From: Acidobacteriota bacterium
GTDB taxonomy: Bacteria > Acidobacteriota > Terriglobia > Acidiferrales > UBA7541
Direction of reading: 5' to 3'
DNA length: 64,000 bases
Assembly: GCA_013289825.1 (NCBI GenBank)
Contig: JABCZF010000021.1
Span: forward strand, 19,712-83,711
A program made the position numbers and the translations under genes. Shown here in pieces: positions 27,837-37,316 of this stretch. Within the stretch, counting starts at the first letter, position 1; each line of letters starts with the position of its first letter. The notes beneath the pieces were generated by a model. The model did not search any database. It saw only the letters and a program-made list of their open reading frames with translations, and was not told the origin of the DNA.

Positions 27837-28975
27837 GCATCGGCATCCTCGGCGGCGGACAACTTGGGTACATGCTGGCTCTCGCAGGCTATCCACTTGG
27901 GCTGCGATTCCGTTTTCTCGATCCGTCTCCCGAAGCTCCCGTCGGACGGATCGCTCCGCGCGTCACTGGCGATTTTACGGATCGCGCGGCGCTCGAGAAA
28001 TTTGCTCACGGGCTTGAAGTCGTTACCTACGAGTTCGAAAACGTACCTGTGGATACCGTCCATTTTCTTGCCAAAAAGGTTTCCGTGTTTCCGCCGCCTC
28101 GCGCGCTTGAGACGGCGCAGGATCGCCTGCGTGAAAAGGAATTGTTCGAGAAGCTGGGAATTGCCACCACGGAATTTGCTTCCGTCCCCGTTGCCTATGA
28201 TCTCGATTCGACCGTGAAAAAAGTGGGGCTGCCGGCGGTGCTCAAGACCCGGCGAATGGGTTACGACGGCAAGGGACAATGGGTCCTGAGGACTGCCGAA
28301 GACGTGAAGATCGCGAAGGACGGATTGCCGAAGCAGCCGTTCACCGTGGAGCGTTTTGTCCCCTTCACCAGGGAGCTTTCGGTGATTGCCGTGCGTGGCA
28401 AGGCGGGTGAGACGGCCTTCTATCCGCTGGTAGAGAATCACCACCGCAACGGCATTCTGCGTCTCTCGCTGGCTCCCGCGCCAGGGGTGGCCCCCGAGAT
28501 TCAGAAGGCTGCCGAAGATGCGGCGCGCCAGGTGCTCGAAGCCCTGAACTATGTGGGCGTACTGGCTATCGAGTTTTTCGAATGCGATGGCAAACTGCTG
28601 GCGAATGAGATGGCTCCGCGGGTGCATAACTCAGGGCATTGGACGATCGAGGGCGCGGTGACGAGCCAGTTTGAAAACCATCTACGGGCTATTTGCGGCC
28701 TGCCCCTGGGCTCGACCACTGCGATTGGGGCTTCCGCGATGATCAATCTCATTGGGGAAGTGCCGGAATCGGTTCAGGTGCTTGCCATTCCGTCGGCTCA
28801 TCTTCATCTTTACGGCAAAGAGCCCCGCCCCGGCCGCAAACTCGGCCACGTTACGCTCCGCGCGGCGTCTTTCGAGCAGCTCACCAGCCGTTTTTTAAGC
28901 CTTCCGGGCTTTTTCCAGCGGCCAGACTTTTGCCTGGATGGGACTGGCCGCAAAAGCAAGTCTCCCGGCGCTTGA
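27833..28975 (+). CDS. purK: N5-carboxyaminoimidazole ribonucleotide synthase
   Basis: ATP-grasp enzyme that makes N5-CAIR from AIR, bicarbonate and ATP, feeding PurE. 380 residues. Visible are [11 protein letters not shown] at the N-terminus, the ATP-grasp [13 protein letters not shown] loop, [23 protein letters not shown] with the metal ligands, and [19 protein letters not shown] start within the purE stop codon (GTGA), so the pair is translationally coupled. Confidence 0.97.
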   Translation: MSIGILGGGQLGYMLALAGYPLGLRFRFLDPSPEAPVGRIAPRVTGDFTDRAALEKFAHGLEVVTYEFENVPVDTVHFLAKKVSVFPPPRALETAQDRLREKELFEKLGIATTEFASVPVAYDLDSTVKKVGLPAVLKTRRMGYDGKGQWVLRTAEDVKIAKDGLPKQPFTVERFVPFTRELSVIAVRGKAGETAFYPLVENHHRNGILRLSLAPAPGVAPEIQKAAEDAARQVLEALNYVGVLAIEFFECDGKLLANEMAPRVHNSGHWTIEGAVTSQFENHLRAICGLPLGSTTAIGASAMINLIGEVPESVQVLAIPSAHLHLYGKEPRPGRKLGHVTLRAASFEQLTSRFLSLPGFFQRPDFCLDGTGRKSKSPGA

Positions 28976-29046
28976 GCTATTCCCCAGCATGGCCTGGGTG
29001 GGCCGGGTTGCCGCACTCTCCCGCGAATGCTACGATTTGGGATTCC

Positions 29047-29805
29047 ATGAGCCCCGAAACTCCCAACCGGCCCCGAGTGGGGATCCCCTGGCGAACGTCT
29101 CGAGAGGAAGCGCAGAACAATCGCCCGAGGACTGCCACTTACGAGGAGGCCGTACGTAGGGCGGGCGGCGAACCAGTACTCATCCCACTGACCGACCGGG
29201 AACAGCAGAGTCACCTACTACCGAACATGGATGCGTTTGTACTCCCCGGCAGTCCCGCGGATGTCGAGCCTGCCGAATATGGCGCGGTGAATGTCGGCAA
29301 GAGTGCGCCTGCCGACTTGCTGCGCGAAGAGGCCGACCGAGCCATCCTTGCGCATGCTTTTGCCGCGGGGAAGCCAGTGCTGGCCATCTGCTATGGGTGC
29401 CAGTTGCTGAATGTCTATCTGGGCGGGACGCTCATTCAGGACCTGCGTTCAGAGCTGGGAACGACGACGGCCCACCGGAAGAAAGACCTGTCGCCGGAAC
29501 CGCAGGATGATCCCATCCATGAGGCCAAGTTCGAGCCGCAGAGCCGGCTGGCCGGGCTGGCCTCGGGCGAACGGACGAAGATCAACAGTTCGCACCATCA
29601 GGCCATCCGCAAGCCGGGGAAGAATTTGCGCGTCACGGCGCACTCGACCGACGGAATTATTGAGGGCGTGGAGTGGATCGGCGACGCGAATTGGGTTGTC
29701 GGCGTTCAGTGGCATCCGGAGCGCATGTCTGGCGATGCGTTTTCTGAACGGTTGTTCCGCGATTTCGTTGGCGCGGCTCGCGGCGCTGCTGTCCAAAAGA
29801 CCTAA
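29047..29805 (+). CDS. Gamma-glutamyl-gamma-aminobutyrate hydrolase-type peptidase C26
   Basis: Class I glutamine-amidotransferase-fold hydrolase of 252 residues. The catalytic triad is visible: Cys115 in AICYGCQ, His223 and Glu225 in VQWHPE. The sequence opens RPRVGIPWRT, and LPGSPADVEPAEYG matches the PuuD/GATase1_2131 group, which cleaves gamma-glutamyl amides such as gamma-glutamyl-GABA. The usual Arg after the Cys (CRG) is Tyr here. ATG at 29047 is the first start with family-like sequence; the ribosome site is weak. It lies 71 bp after purK. The substrate is not fixed by context. Confidence 0.88.
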   Translation: MSPETPNRPRVGIPWRTSREEAQNNRPRTATYEEAVRRAGGEPVLIPLTDREQQSHLLPNMDAFVLPGSPADVEPAEYGAVNVGKSAPADLLREEADRAILAHAFAAGKPVLAICYGCQLLNVYLGGTLIQDLRSELGTTTAHRKKDLSPEPQDDPIHEAKFEPQSRLAGLASGERTKINSSHHQAIRKPGKNLRVTAHSTDGIIEGVEWIGDANWVVGVQWHPERMSGDAFSERLFRDFVGAARGAAVQKT

Positions 29806-29849
29806 GCGCTGGCGGTTCGGTTTTCATTTTTAAATCGTTGGGGGACTGG

Positions 29850-30614
29850 ATGATTTCACTTGCAGGCAAGGCGGCACTCATTACCGGTGGTTCGCGAGGA
29901 ATCGGCGCGGCGTCCGTCAAACTATTTGCGCAGGCCGGGGCGGACGTAATCTTTAGTTACCACAAAGCCAAAGATGCCGCGCTGCAAGTCGAGCAGGAAG
30001 CCAAGAAGCACGGAACGCGGGTGGAAGCCTTTAAGGCCGATGTCGGGCACCACCTGGACAACCAGAAACTGGTCGACCAGTGCATCGCGCGGCTCGGGCG
30101 CCTGGATATTGTTGTGGCCAACGCCGGGGTCTGGAATATCGAGGACCTGCCCATCGAGAAAATGAACGAGAAGCAATGGGATGAAATGATGCGGGTCAAT
30201 TTAAAGAGCGTTTATTCGATCATTCATTTCAGCGTACCGCAGATGATTAAGCAGAAGTCGGGGAAGATTATTCCCATCACCTCGACGGCGGGCCAGCGTG
30301 GCGAGTCGTTGCACACCCATTATGGGGCGAGCAAGGGCGGGGTCATTAGCCTGGTGAAGGGACTGGCGGTTGAGCTTGCGCGGCACAACATTCTTGTGAA
30401 TTCGGTGGCGCCCGGGTGGGTGGCCACGGACATGTCCAATCCCGTCATTCAGACGAAGGCGGGAGTGAAGGCTGTGGCGGCGGCGATTCCGCTCGGACGA
30501 CCCGCCACCCCGGAGGAAATCGCCGGGCCGATTCTCTTTCTGGCTTCCGACCTGGCCAACTTCCTTACGGGAGAGATCATCAATGTTAATGGAGGATCTG
30601 TCTTGTGCGGCTAA
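29850..30614 (+). CDS. Short-chain dehydrogenase/reductase
   Basis: NAD(P)-dependent oxidoreductase of 254 residues, Rossmann fold. TGGSRGIG is the nucleotide-binding loop, NAGVW marks the strand-4 region, and the catalytic Ser, Tyr158 and Lys162 appear as ITSTAG and YGASK. The C-terminal LTGEIINVNGG resembles FabG-like 3-ketoacyl reductases, but the substrate is open. ATG at 29850 follows a GGGGGA; an in-frame TTG twelve bases earlier is less likely. It overlaps the next gene by 10 bp. Confidence 0.93.
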   Translation: MISLAGKAALITGGSRGIGAASVKLFAQAGADVIFSYHKAKDAALQVEQEAKKHGTRVEAFKADVGHHLDNQKLVDQCIARLGRLDIVVANAGVWNIEDLPIEKMNEKQWDEMMRVNLKSVYSIIHFSVPQMIKQKSGKIIPITSTAGQRGESLHTHYGASKGGVISLVKGLAVELARHNILVNSVAPGWVATDMSNPVIQTKAGVKAVAAAIPLGRPATPEEIAGPILFLASDLANFLTGEIINVNGGSVLCG

Positions 30615-31507
30615 AGCTCGTCCAGTTCGCGGTTGCTGCTTTGCTTCTGGGCACGATGTTTGCCTTAGAGGCTTCCGCGCAGAATCCGGACGCGATGATG
30701 CCGGAGCAGAGTGCCGCCAAGGCTAAACAGATTCTCAGCGACCTTATGAATGCGCGGGGCGGGGCGCCCTACAACGAAGTCATCGAAGGCGAGTGCCACG
30801 GTACGCGAGCGCAATTCGGCCACAATGGGGAAGTCACGGGTTACGTCGGCTTCACGGATTCGCGTCGGTTCCCGGACAAAGCCCGCTTGGAATATGCGGC
30901 GAAGAGTCACAATCTCAAGAGCATCATCAATACCGTGATCGGCGTCGAAGGGCTGGATTGGTCGCATGGCGGGGTCATCGTCGCTTTGTATAACGGCGAT
31001 CGCGGCTGGACTCTCGATCGCAGCGGCGTCACGGAACTGCCCATCACTTCGATTTCCGAGTTTCAGGAACAGGTCAAGAGAAACATCGACAATGTGCTGA
31101 GAGTACGCTTGAAAGAGCCGGGTTGGACGTACCGCTTTGGAGGCAGCGATACCGCCGATTTGAAAGAAGTGGATTGGGTGGAATTGACGGACACTGAAGA
31201 GCGGACGTTTCGGCTGGCGGTGGACCATAACACACGTCTTCTGGTGCGCAGCGTCGTCACCACCGTCAATGAAGAGACCCATGAACGCGACGACGACGTT
31301 ACGATTTATACGAACTATCAGTTGAAGGATAGCGTGTGGACCCCCATGCAAGTCACCCGGGATCATAACGGGCGGCGTGCGGCGCAATTTTTTTACGATT
31401 CCTGCCGATATAATCCCGGGTTCCCGAGCGATTTCTTCGACAGATCCTCCCTCCAAAAAAAGACCGCCGAGGCCGGAGTCAAGAAAAACAAGAACGCCAA
31501 GAACTAA
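30605..31507 (+). CDS. Secreted LolA-like protein of unknown function
   Basis: A 300-residue exported protein. GTG start at 30605, with GGAGG eight bases upstream inside the SDR gene. The signal peptide runs to about residue 25 (ASAQ). The mature part has long beta strands (RLEYAAKSH, GWTLDRSGV, FRLAVDHNTRLLVRSVV, TIYTNYQLKDSVWTPMQV) in the pattern of LolA/outer-membrane lipoprotein-sorting folds. The Lys/Asn-rich C-terminus (KKNKNAKN) is probably disordered. Translational overlap with the SDR is curious because one product is cytoplasmic and the other exported. Function unknown. Confidence 0.75.
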   Translation: MRLKLVQFAVAALLLGTMFALEASAQNPDAMMPEQSAAKAKQILSDLMNARGGAPYNEVIEGECHGTRAQFGHNGEVTGYVGFTDSRRFPDKARLEYAAKSHNLKSIINTVIGVEGLDWSHGGVIVALYNGDRGWTLDRSGVTELPITSISEFQEQVKRNIDNVLRVRLKEPGWTYRFGGSDTADLKEVDWVELTDTEERTFRLAVDHNTRLLVRSVVTTVNEETHERDDDVTIYTNYQLKDSVWTPMQVTRDHNGRRAAQFFYDSCRYNPGFPSDFFDRSSLQKKTAEAGVKKNKNAKN

Positions 31508-31597
31508 GGGCCGCAGCGCTGCACACTATGCTTTGTGTCGAGTCTGGTTAACGCGCATGTCCGCTGTGCTGCGCTTTTGCTAGACTGGCGCCTCGCT

Positions 31598-33544
31598 ATG
31601 AACCTCACTTCTCGTCAACATCACGCACTCGAATCCATTTGCGATACTTTCGCGCCGCCATCAGCCGATTGGCCTTCCGCATCCGAGATGGGCATTCCCG
31701 CAGCGATTAGCAAGGCGCTCGATTTGAATCCACGGCCCGGTGAACGAGCGCAGTTTTTGCAGCTCCTCGATCTTTGGGATTCGCATCTCCATAGCTTGCT
31801 GACGGCTCGCCGGTGGACTTCGTTTTCTTCGCTTCCGCTCGAAACGCGCATCCGTGTTTTGCTTTCCTGGGCGGATAGCGGCCTTGGCCGTCGGCGCGGC
31901 GCGTTTCAGGCTTTGCGGAAAGCGATTGGTTTTCTTTACGTGATGCTGCCGGGAGCCGGCAGCACGCCAAGTCCAGTTTGGAAAAAGTTCGGTTATCCCG
32001 GCCCACTCGGGGCGCAACAGCCCAAACCTCGCCCCCTGCGGCCGCTGGTTCCCGTCGTCGATACGGAATTGTCCTCGGACATTTGCATTGTCGGTTCCGG
32101 GGCTGGCGGGAGCGCGGCGGCCGCGGTTCTTGCCGCTCGGGGCAAGGACGTGATCGTACTCGAGGCGGGCGGCTACTATGACGATTCTGATTTCGATGGC
32201 GCGGAGCTTGGGGGATTCCAGCGGCTATATTTGGAAGGCGGGTTTGCGGCCACCGCCGATCAGAGTGTCGGGTTATTGGCCGGCGAGTGCCTGGGAGGGG
32301 GAACGGTCATTAACTATTGCACATCGTTTCGAACGCCAGACGACGTCCGTGAGGAATGGGCTGCTGCCGGCGTGCCCTGGTTTACCAGCCAGGAGTACAC
32401 CAGAAACCTCGATGCCGTGTGCACGCGGCTTTCGGTGAACCTGGACCACAACCGCGTCTCGGCACGTGAACAAGTTCTCGAACGCGGCTTGCACAACCTG
32501 GGCTGGCATGCGGCGGCCATGCCGCGCAACGTGGTCGGCTGCGAGCAGGGCAAAGTTTGCGGTTACTGCGGTTACGGCTGCTCGCTGGGTGCAAAGCAAT
32601 CCAGCACGAAGACTTGGCTTGCCGATGCGCAGGACGCTGGCGCTCGATTGGTTACCGAGACACGCGCATGGCGCGTTCGCATCGAAGCGGGAGCGGCCGC
32701 CGGCGTGGAGGCTCGCTCGCGGAACGGTAGTCGCGTCACGATTCGATCGAAAGCTGTGGTCGCGGCCTGCGGCGCGATCCACACGCCTGCGTTGCTTCTG
32801 CGTTCCGGCCTGCGTAACCAGAATATTGGGCGGCACCTTCACCTGCATCCCGTTTCGAATGTTTGCGGAGTCTTTGAGGAAGAGATTCGTCCCTGGGAAG
32901 GGACCATGCAGGCGATCTATTCCGATGAGCATCGCTTTCTTACCGGAAATTACGGCGTGAAGTATGAAACGACCGCGTTGCAGCCGGTCATTGCCGTGGC
33001 TGTTCTGCCGTGGCGTGAGCCGGAACACTATCGTTCGTTGCTTGGGAAATTATCCAACACCATGGCCATCGGAGTTTTGTTGCGCGACCGCGATGGCGGC
33101 CGCGTGACTCTCGATGGCGAAGGCCATCCGGTGGCTCATTACGCGTTGTCGGAATTCGATTGCGCGCATCTGCGCCGGGGATTCATCGGTGCAGCCCGGA
33201 TACTGGAGGCCGGCGGTGCGGGACTTATTTTCTCTCCGCATGCGAAATGGTGCGCTTACCAGCCCGGTCGCAGCGGTTCGCTGGATTCTTTCACGCAGGC
33301 GATGGACGCGGCCAGGTGGGACTCCGGCCGGCTGGCGCTTTTTTCCTTTCACATCATGGGAAGCGCCCGGCTGGGCGGGTCGGTGAAAAGTTCGGCAACC
33401 AGGCCCGACGGCGAGACTTGGGAGGCTCGCCATCTTTTCGTAATGGACGGCTCCTCGTTTCCCAGCGCCTCGGGGGTTAACCCCATGATTTCGATCGCCG
33501 CGATAGCTCGTCGTAACGCCTTGGCGTTGGCCGAGCGTTCCTAG
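31598..33544 (+). CDS. GMC oxidoreductase, long-chain fatty-alcohol-oxidase type
   Basis: FAD-dependent oxidoreductase of 648 residues. Residues 1-160 form a helical N-terminal domain as in plant and yeast long-chain fatty alcohol oxidases. The FAD-binding motif VGSGAGGSAAAAVLAARG lies near residue 165, GGGTVIN is the GMC signature 1 region, and CEQGKVCGYCGYGC is a Cys-rich stretch typical of the alcohol-oxidase branch. The C-terminal active-site His lies in HIMGSAR and the Asn in GVNPMIS. Oxidation of a fatty or terpenoid alcohol is inferred from the family. No signal peptide with the chosen start. It is followed by a structured intergenic region. Confidence 0.9.
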   Translation: MNLTSRQHHALESICDTFAPPSADWPSASEMGIPAAISKALDLNPRPGERAQFLQLLDLWDSHLHSLLTARRWTSFSSLPLETRIRVLLSWADSGLGRRRGAFQALRKAIGFLYVMLPGAGSTPSPVWKKFGYPGPLGAQQPKPRPLRPLVPVVDTELSSDICIVGSGAGGSAAAAVLAARGKDVIVLEAGGYYDDSDFDGAELGGFQRLYLEGGFAATADQSVGLLAGECLGGGTVINYCTSFRTPDDVREEWAAAGVPWFTSQEYTRNLDAVCTRLSVNLDHNRVSAREQVLERGLHNLGWHAAAMPRNVVGCEQGKVCGYCGYGCSLGAKQSSTKTWLADAQDAGARLVTETRAWRVRIEAGAAAGVEARSRNGSRVTIRSKAVVAACGAIHTPALLLRSGLRNQNIGRHLHLHPVSNVCGVFEEEIRPWEGTMQAIYSDEHRFLTGNYGVKYETTALQPVIAVAVLPWREPEHYRSLLGKLSNTMAIGVLLRDRDGGRVTLDGEGHPVAHYALSEFDCAHLRRGFIGAARILEAGGAGLIFSPHAKWCAYQPGRSGSLDSFTQAMDAARWDSGRLALFSFHIMGSARLGGSVKSSATRPDGETWEARHLFVMDGSSFPSASGVNPMISIAAIARRNALALAERS

Positions 33545-33572
33545 ATATAAGTGTCTTATTTGTAGTGGAATA

Positions 33573-33664
33573 GCGGGAAGGATGGATCCCGCGAAGGCAT
33601 CCACCTTGGCCTGCCCAGGGGGCTCAGCAGGCGCTCCCCACGTCTTTCGGAGGGCCGGGGGAGC
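33573..33664 (+). other. Two hairpins in the leader region before the pilin operon
   Basis: GCGGGA/TCCCGC (33573-33578 with 33587-33592, eight-base loop) and GCTCCCC/GGGGAGC (33633-33639 with 33658-33664, 18-base loop). Neither is followed by a T-run, so they are weak terminators at best. They lie between the GMC gene and the first pilin gene and could form a structured RNA. I do not see the conserved core of a GEMM c-di-GMP riboswitch. Confidence 0.4.
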
Positions 33665-33807
33665 ACTGCCGTTAACTAGTGCTATAGGGTGCGCCGATTT
33701 GGATACCTCCGGTCTATGGGTTTTTACTGATAAAATGTAATAGGGTTAGTAGGTTGGGCGCGCTCTAAGGCAGTCGCCGGAGCGGGCAGAACGGGTGTCG
33801 TTCCAGA

Positions 33808-34425
33808 ATGATACTGAACGTCAGGTTGGTGTCCCCGCGTCGAAGCTCACGAAACGGCTTTAGCTTGGTGGAGCTCGTGTTGTCCTTGGCCGTGCTCTTG
33901 GTCATTACAACTCTGGCTATCCCTGTAGTGGTGCGCTCTTTGCAGGTCTACCAGCTTAATTCCATAGCCTCGCAATTGGCGGGGATGCTTAAGTTTGCAA
34001 AATTCGATGCCATTCGGCAGAACACTCCGGTGAGTTGTCAGATCCAGTGGAACTTGAGCGCGGCGAGTTGGCTCGCTTGGGTGGATTCCAATGGCAACGG
34101 CGTGGCCGATGGAGCCGAGCCACAAATGTTCATTGGCGGGAGCTTCACTCTTTTGCCTGCCGGAGCGCCGGTCCCCGATCCGGCCCCGATCAGAGCTACT
34201 TTGGGGGGGCTTTCGGGCTCCGCTTGGAATGTACTCTCGGGGACGAACAACTTCATCACGTACGACCAGCGCGGCGTCATAGACACTGGAGCGGCGGTGT
34301 ACGTGCTGTATCTCGGCAACCCCAACGACGCAAACTCGGGCTACCGCGCCATCATAACCATGCCTTCTGGGGCCGTGCAGGTGTGGACTTCCTCGTCTGC
34401 CGGTAATTGGCAGCGCATCAGTTGA
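33808..34425 (+). CDS. Type IV pilus minor pilin, FimT/GspH type
   Basis: A 205-residue prepilin. A short basic leader ends in NG, followed by FSLVELVLSLAVLLVITTLAIPVV, the class III prepilin helix with Glu at +5. The C-terminal domain is beta-rich, as in GspH/FimT pseudopilins, and includes a WVDSNGNGVADGAEPQ stretch typical of this group. First of five co-directional genes. Role: minor subunit priming pilus or pseudopilus assembly, by family. Pilus motor genes are not in the window. Confidence 0.88.
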   Translation: MILNVRLVSPRRSSRNGFSLVELVLSLAVLLVITTLAIPVVVRSLQVYQLNSIASQLAGMLKFAKFDAIRQNTPVSCQIQWNLSAASWLAWVDSNGNGVADGAEPQMFIGGSFTLLPAGAPVPDPAPIRATLGGLSGSAWNVLSGTNNFITYDQRGVIDTGAAVYVLYLGNPNDANSGYRAIITMPSGAVQVWTSSSAGNWQRIS

Positions 34426-34449
34426 TTCGTTTCGCAGGATCAGAATAAC

Positions 34450-35025
34450 GTGATGAAGAATCCGCACGTTGGAGGGATGAGCAGGAAGGTTTCTAAGAAT
34501 CAGCGCGGATTCACGCTCGTGGAAGTTCTGATCGCCATTGTTATTTTGCTCGTCGGGATTGTCGCCGTGGCGCAATTGGTGCCTGCTTCGATTGGCTCGA
34601 ACTCCGCGAATCGCAACGACTCTTCTGCCTTGGTGTTCGCGCAGCGGCAGATGGACCTATTCTTGAGCCAGCCGCTGAATATGTCTTTCAGCCCGCCAGC
34701 CTTTACCGAGACACTCGACAACCAAACCTTTACTTGCTATCTCGGAGACCCCACGCAGAATAACGTGGTCGTGGGCAGCTCCGTGACGGTGTTTTACAAC
34801 CAGCTGGTCATCAATTTCGCCGCGTCGCCAGTGACGAATTACAGCTTCACCTATCAGGATCCCAACGATCCTTTTGGCCTGGTTTACGATGTCCGTTGGG
34901 CGGTGATCACCACGACGAATTCGAATGGCATGGTCACCTCGAAACGGTTCATCCTGGGAACGAGAAAAAAGGGTGGCAACGGAATCTATAAACCGGTCAC
35001 CCTCGATACCATACTCTACAAATGA
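34450..35025 (+). CDS. Type IV pilus minor pilin, PilV type
   Basis: A 191-residue prepilin. The leader ends QRG, followed by FTLVEVLIAIVILLVGIVAVAQLVP with Glu at +5 and the LLVGIVA pattern typical of PilV/GspI. The remaining 140 residues are beta-rich. The start is GTG at 34450 followed at once by ATG at 34453; either is possible, and AGGA lies upstream. Its stop overlaps the next start (ATGA). Confidence 0.87.
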   Translation: MMKNPHVGGMSRKVSKNQRGFTLVEVLIAIVILLVGIVAVAQLVPASIGSNSANRNDSSALVFAQRQMDLFLSQPLNMSFSPPAFTETLDNQTFTCYLGDPTQNNVVVGSSVTVFYNQLVINFAASPVTNYSFTYQDPNDPFGLVYDVRWAVITTTNSNGMVTSKRFILGTRKKGGNGIYKPVTLDTILYK

Positions 35026-35834
35026 AACGCGCACCTAACAACGGGCGTGAACAGGGCTTCTCGCTCATCGAGATGATGATCGCCGCTCTAATCTTCATTT
35101 TGCTTTGCAGCGCGGCGTTCGCGCTTCTCTCCCTCGCGCAGCAGCGCTACCAGACGGAATCCCAAGTCTTGAATTCCTTTCAAGAAGCGCGATTCGGTCT
35201 GGACGAGATCGTGCGAGACGTGAATGGTTCGGCTTATCCTGCGCAAAACCTGTATTCGTTCAACCCCGGTATCCCTCTGAAGAATTATTATGCGATCACC
35301 CCAATCGCTTGGGACCCCGGGTATGTCTCTGGCTCGCCCTGCCAGATCGGAACTGGAGCCACAGTTTGCACCACACCCGGAGACTTTGATTTGATCATAG
35401 AGAGGGACGTCGACTATTGGCGCAAGAACTACGTCGAATGGACCCGCTATACGCTCCAGGGAACCACTCTGTCCCGTAGCCAGACTCAAAAGGTAGTAGG
35501 CGCGGAACCCGATGCGACTACCGCACCCTCTTTCGTTCCCTACGTCCAAAATGTGATGAACCAGGCTACACCCGCGCAAATTGCGCAATTTCAAACCGTC
35601 TATCCGCAAATGTTTCCCGGCGGGAATCAAGTGCCGGTCTTTAGCTACTTCTGTTACTCGCCGTTTGGACCGCCGCAGCCGTGTCCTTCGGCGGGATCTT
35701 ACAATTCGCCTCTCAACGTAATCGACGTGGAGATTACCCTGATCGTCATGGCGCCCACGCAGGATGCGCAGACAGGCCAAGTTCGCCTTATCGAATTGCA
35801 TGGACGAGGCCACAGCCTCAATCCGCTTCCGTGA
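35022..35834 (+). CDS. Type IV pilus minor pilin, PilW type
   Basis: A 270-residue prepilin: basic leader ending EQG, then FSLIEMMIAALIFILLCSAAFALLS with Glu at +5. The C-terminal part contains four Cys in pairs (SPCQIGTGATVC, FCYSPFGPPQPCP) that could form disulfides outside the cell. ATG start within the previous stop codon. The C-terminal LIELHGRGHSLNPLP is unusual. Confidence 0.85.
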   Translation: MKRAPNNGREQGFSLIEMMIAALIFILLCSAAFALLSLAQQRYQTESQVLNSFQEARFGLDEIVRDVNGSAYPAQNLYSFNPGIPLKNYYAITPIAWDPGYVSGSPCQIGTGATVCTTPGDFDLIIERDVDYWRKNYVEWTRYTLQGTTLSRSQTQKVVGAEPDATTAPSFVPYVQNVMNQATPAQIAQFQTVYPQMFPGGNQVPVFSYFCYSPFGPPQPCPSAGSYNSPLNVIDVEITLIVMAPTQDAQTGQVRLIELHGRGHSLNPLP

Positions 35835-35863
35835 GGGCTGGTTCAGTAGGACAAAGAGCAAGG

Positions 35864-37303
35864 ATGAAGAAAGAGCGCAAAACGGGCCGCCGCTCCGAAG
35901 ATGGGATCGCGCTGCTGATCGCCATTTTCGTCTTGTTATTGATCAGCGTCGTGGCGATCGCTTTGCTCGTTTCTTCCGGCACGGAAACGGCGCTCGGCGC
36001 AAATTACCGGACTTCTTCGACCGTATATTACGCCGCGATTGCAGGTCTCGAGGAAGCGCGCGGACGTTTGCTCCCTCCGCTTACTAGGAATCCAAACTAC
36101 TTTGGCGCTTCCGTTATTCCCACGCCCTTTCCGCTGTTGCGGACGGTCTACGTCATAAATCGCCTGCCGGGTGAGAACATCGTTCCATGGGACCCAAGCA
36201 ATGCCTTTTACGACAACGAATACCAGGCTGAATTTAACACGGCGGCGTCGAGTGCGTCTTTTCAGCCCCCCGTCGCTTCGGTCTGGGACAACAATATTCA
36301 GAACATTCCTGGGCCGATCTTCAAATGGGTCCGTATCAACGCCGCCACCGAGCATTCCCTCTTCTTACAAGTGAACGCCAGCGGGGCCTACGACAACAGC
36401 ACAGCGATTTATTACGATCCGTTTCACCTCGACACCTTGGGGAACCCCTGGCCTAGCCTAGTTGTGGGTTCGACTTCGACTGCTGCTGTACAAGCGCTGG
36501 AAATCACCTCAGTGGCCTCTTTGCCCACTGGCAGCCAGAAAACATTGCAGTACCTCGTGGCTCCGATGGCCCTGAATTTGACTTTCCCCGCGGCGATCAC
36601 TCTCGACGGAAATGGCGTTCAATATACAGGACCCGGCTCCTCTGGGTTCTATGTGAGCGGAATTGACCAGGGTACGCCCGGTGGTTGCACGCCCACTTCT
36701 ACTACCTATCCTGCCATCGGGTACCTAGATTCTTCTGACTTATCCAATATCCATGCCACTCCTTCCTCTAATTACCAAGGTGGCCCACCCAGCTTGGGAC
36801 TAGTAACCGTTTCCCCCAATTTGCAGTCCGTCGCGGCACTCAACAATCTGGTTCAAACCCTTACGGTAAACGCAGATCGCGTGATCCCCGGTCCAGCGGC
36901 TGCAGCTAACATGCCTTCAGGGATGACCGCGGCAAACCCAATGATTGTTGTCGTCGATGGCGATTTGGATCTGGCTTCCTGGCACAATACCGGCTACGGA
37001 ATTCTTCTGGTGACCGGCGAGTTGAAGTATGACCCGGACGCCTTCTGGAACGGGATCGTTTTGGTGATTGGCAAGGGTAAGTTCACGTACGAGAACAATG
37101 GCTTAGGAACTATTTATGGCGCATTGCTGATTGCGCAAACGGTCGACTCATCGGGTTTGCCGCTTGGCTCGCCGGGAGCCGCCACGGTTGCCTACGCCAA
37201 TGGGAATGGCGGAGTTGGGGTTTACTACAGCAGTTGCTGGATCCAGTACGTGCAGACGCCGCTCCCTTACAAAGTTCTATCTTTCCACGAAATTCGCCAG
37301 TAA
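35864..37303 (+). CDS. PilX-type minor pilin with large C-terminal domain
   Basis: A 479-residue protein. ATG at 35864 follows GCAAGG; the open frame extends upstream into pilW but without pilin character. The leader ends DG, followed by the hydrophobic helix IALLIAIFVLLLISVVAIALLV. The stretch TETALGANYRTSSTVYYAAIAGLEEARGRL is the PilX N-terminal signature. The +5 residue is Leu instead of Glu, as often in PilX/GspK-like tip pilins. Residues about 330-475 form a separate domain with repeated GILLVTGELKYD, GIVLVIGKGKF and TIYGALLIAQ strands, suggesting a beta-helix. GspK/PilX proteins cap the tip of the pseudopilus. Confidence 0.85.
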   Translation: MKKERKTGRRSEDGIALLIAIFVLLLISVVAIALLVSSGTETALGANYRTSSTVYYAAIAGLEEARGRLLPPLTRNPNYFGASVIPTPFPLLRTVYVINRLPGENIVPWDPSNAFYDNEYQAEFNTAASSASFQPPVASVWDNNIQNIPGPIFKWVRINAATEHSLFLQVNASGAYDNSTAIYYDPFHLDTLGNPWPSLVVGSTSTAAVQALEITSVASLPTGSQKTLQYLVAPMALNLTFPAAITLDGNGVQYTGPGSSGFYVSGIDQGTPGGCTPTSTTYPAIGYLDSSDLSNIHATPSSNYQGGPPSLGLVTVSPNLQSVAALNNLVQTLTVNADRVIPGPAAAANMPSGMTAANPMIVVVDGDLDLASWHNTGYGILLVTGELKYDPDAFWNGIVLVIGKGKFTYENNGLGTIYGALLIAQTVDSSGLPLGSPGAATVAYANGNGGVGVYYSSCWIQYVQTPLPYKVLSFHEIRQ

Positions 37304-37316
37304 AAAGAGGACCCGA

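Noticed and set aside
33545..33807. GEMM c-di-GMP riboswitch before the pilin genes
   Set aside because: Hairpins exist, but the conserved GEMM core and tetraloop pattern are missing.
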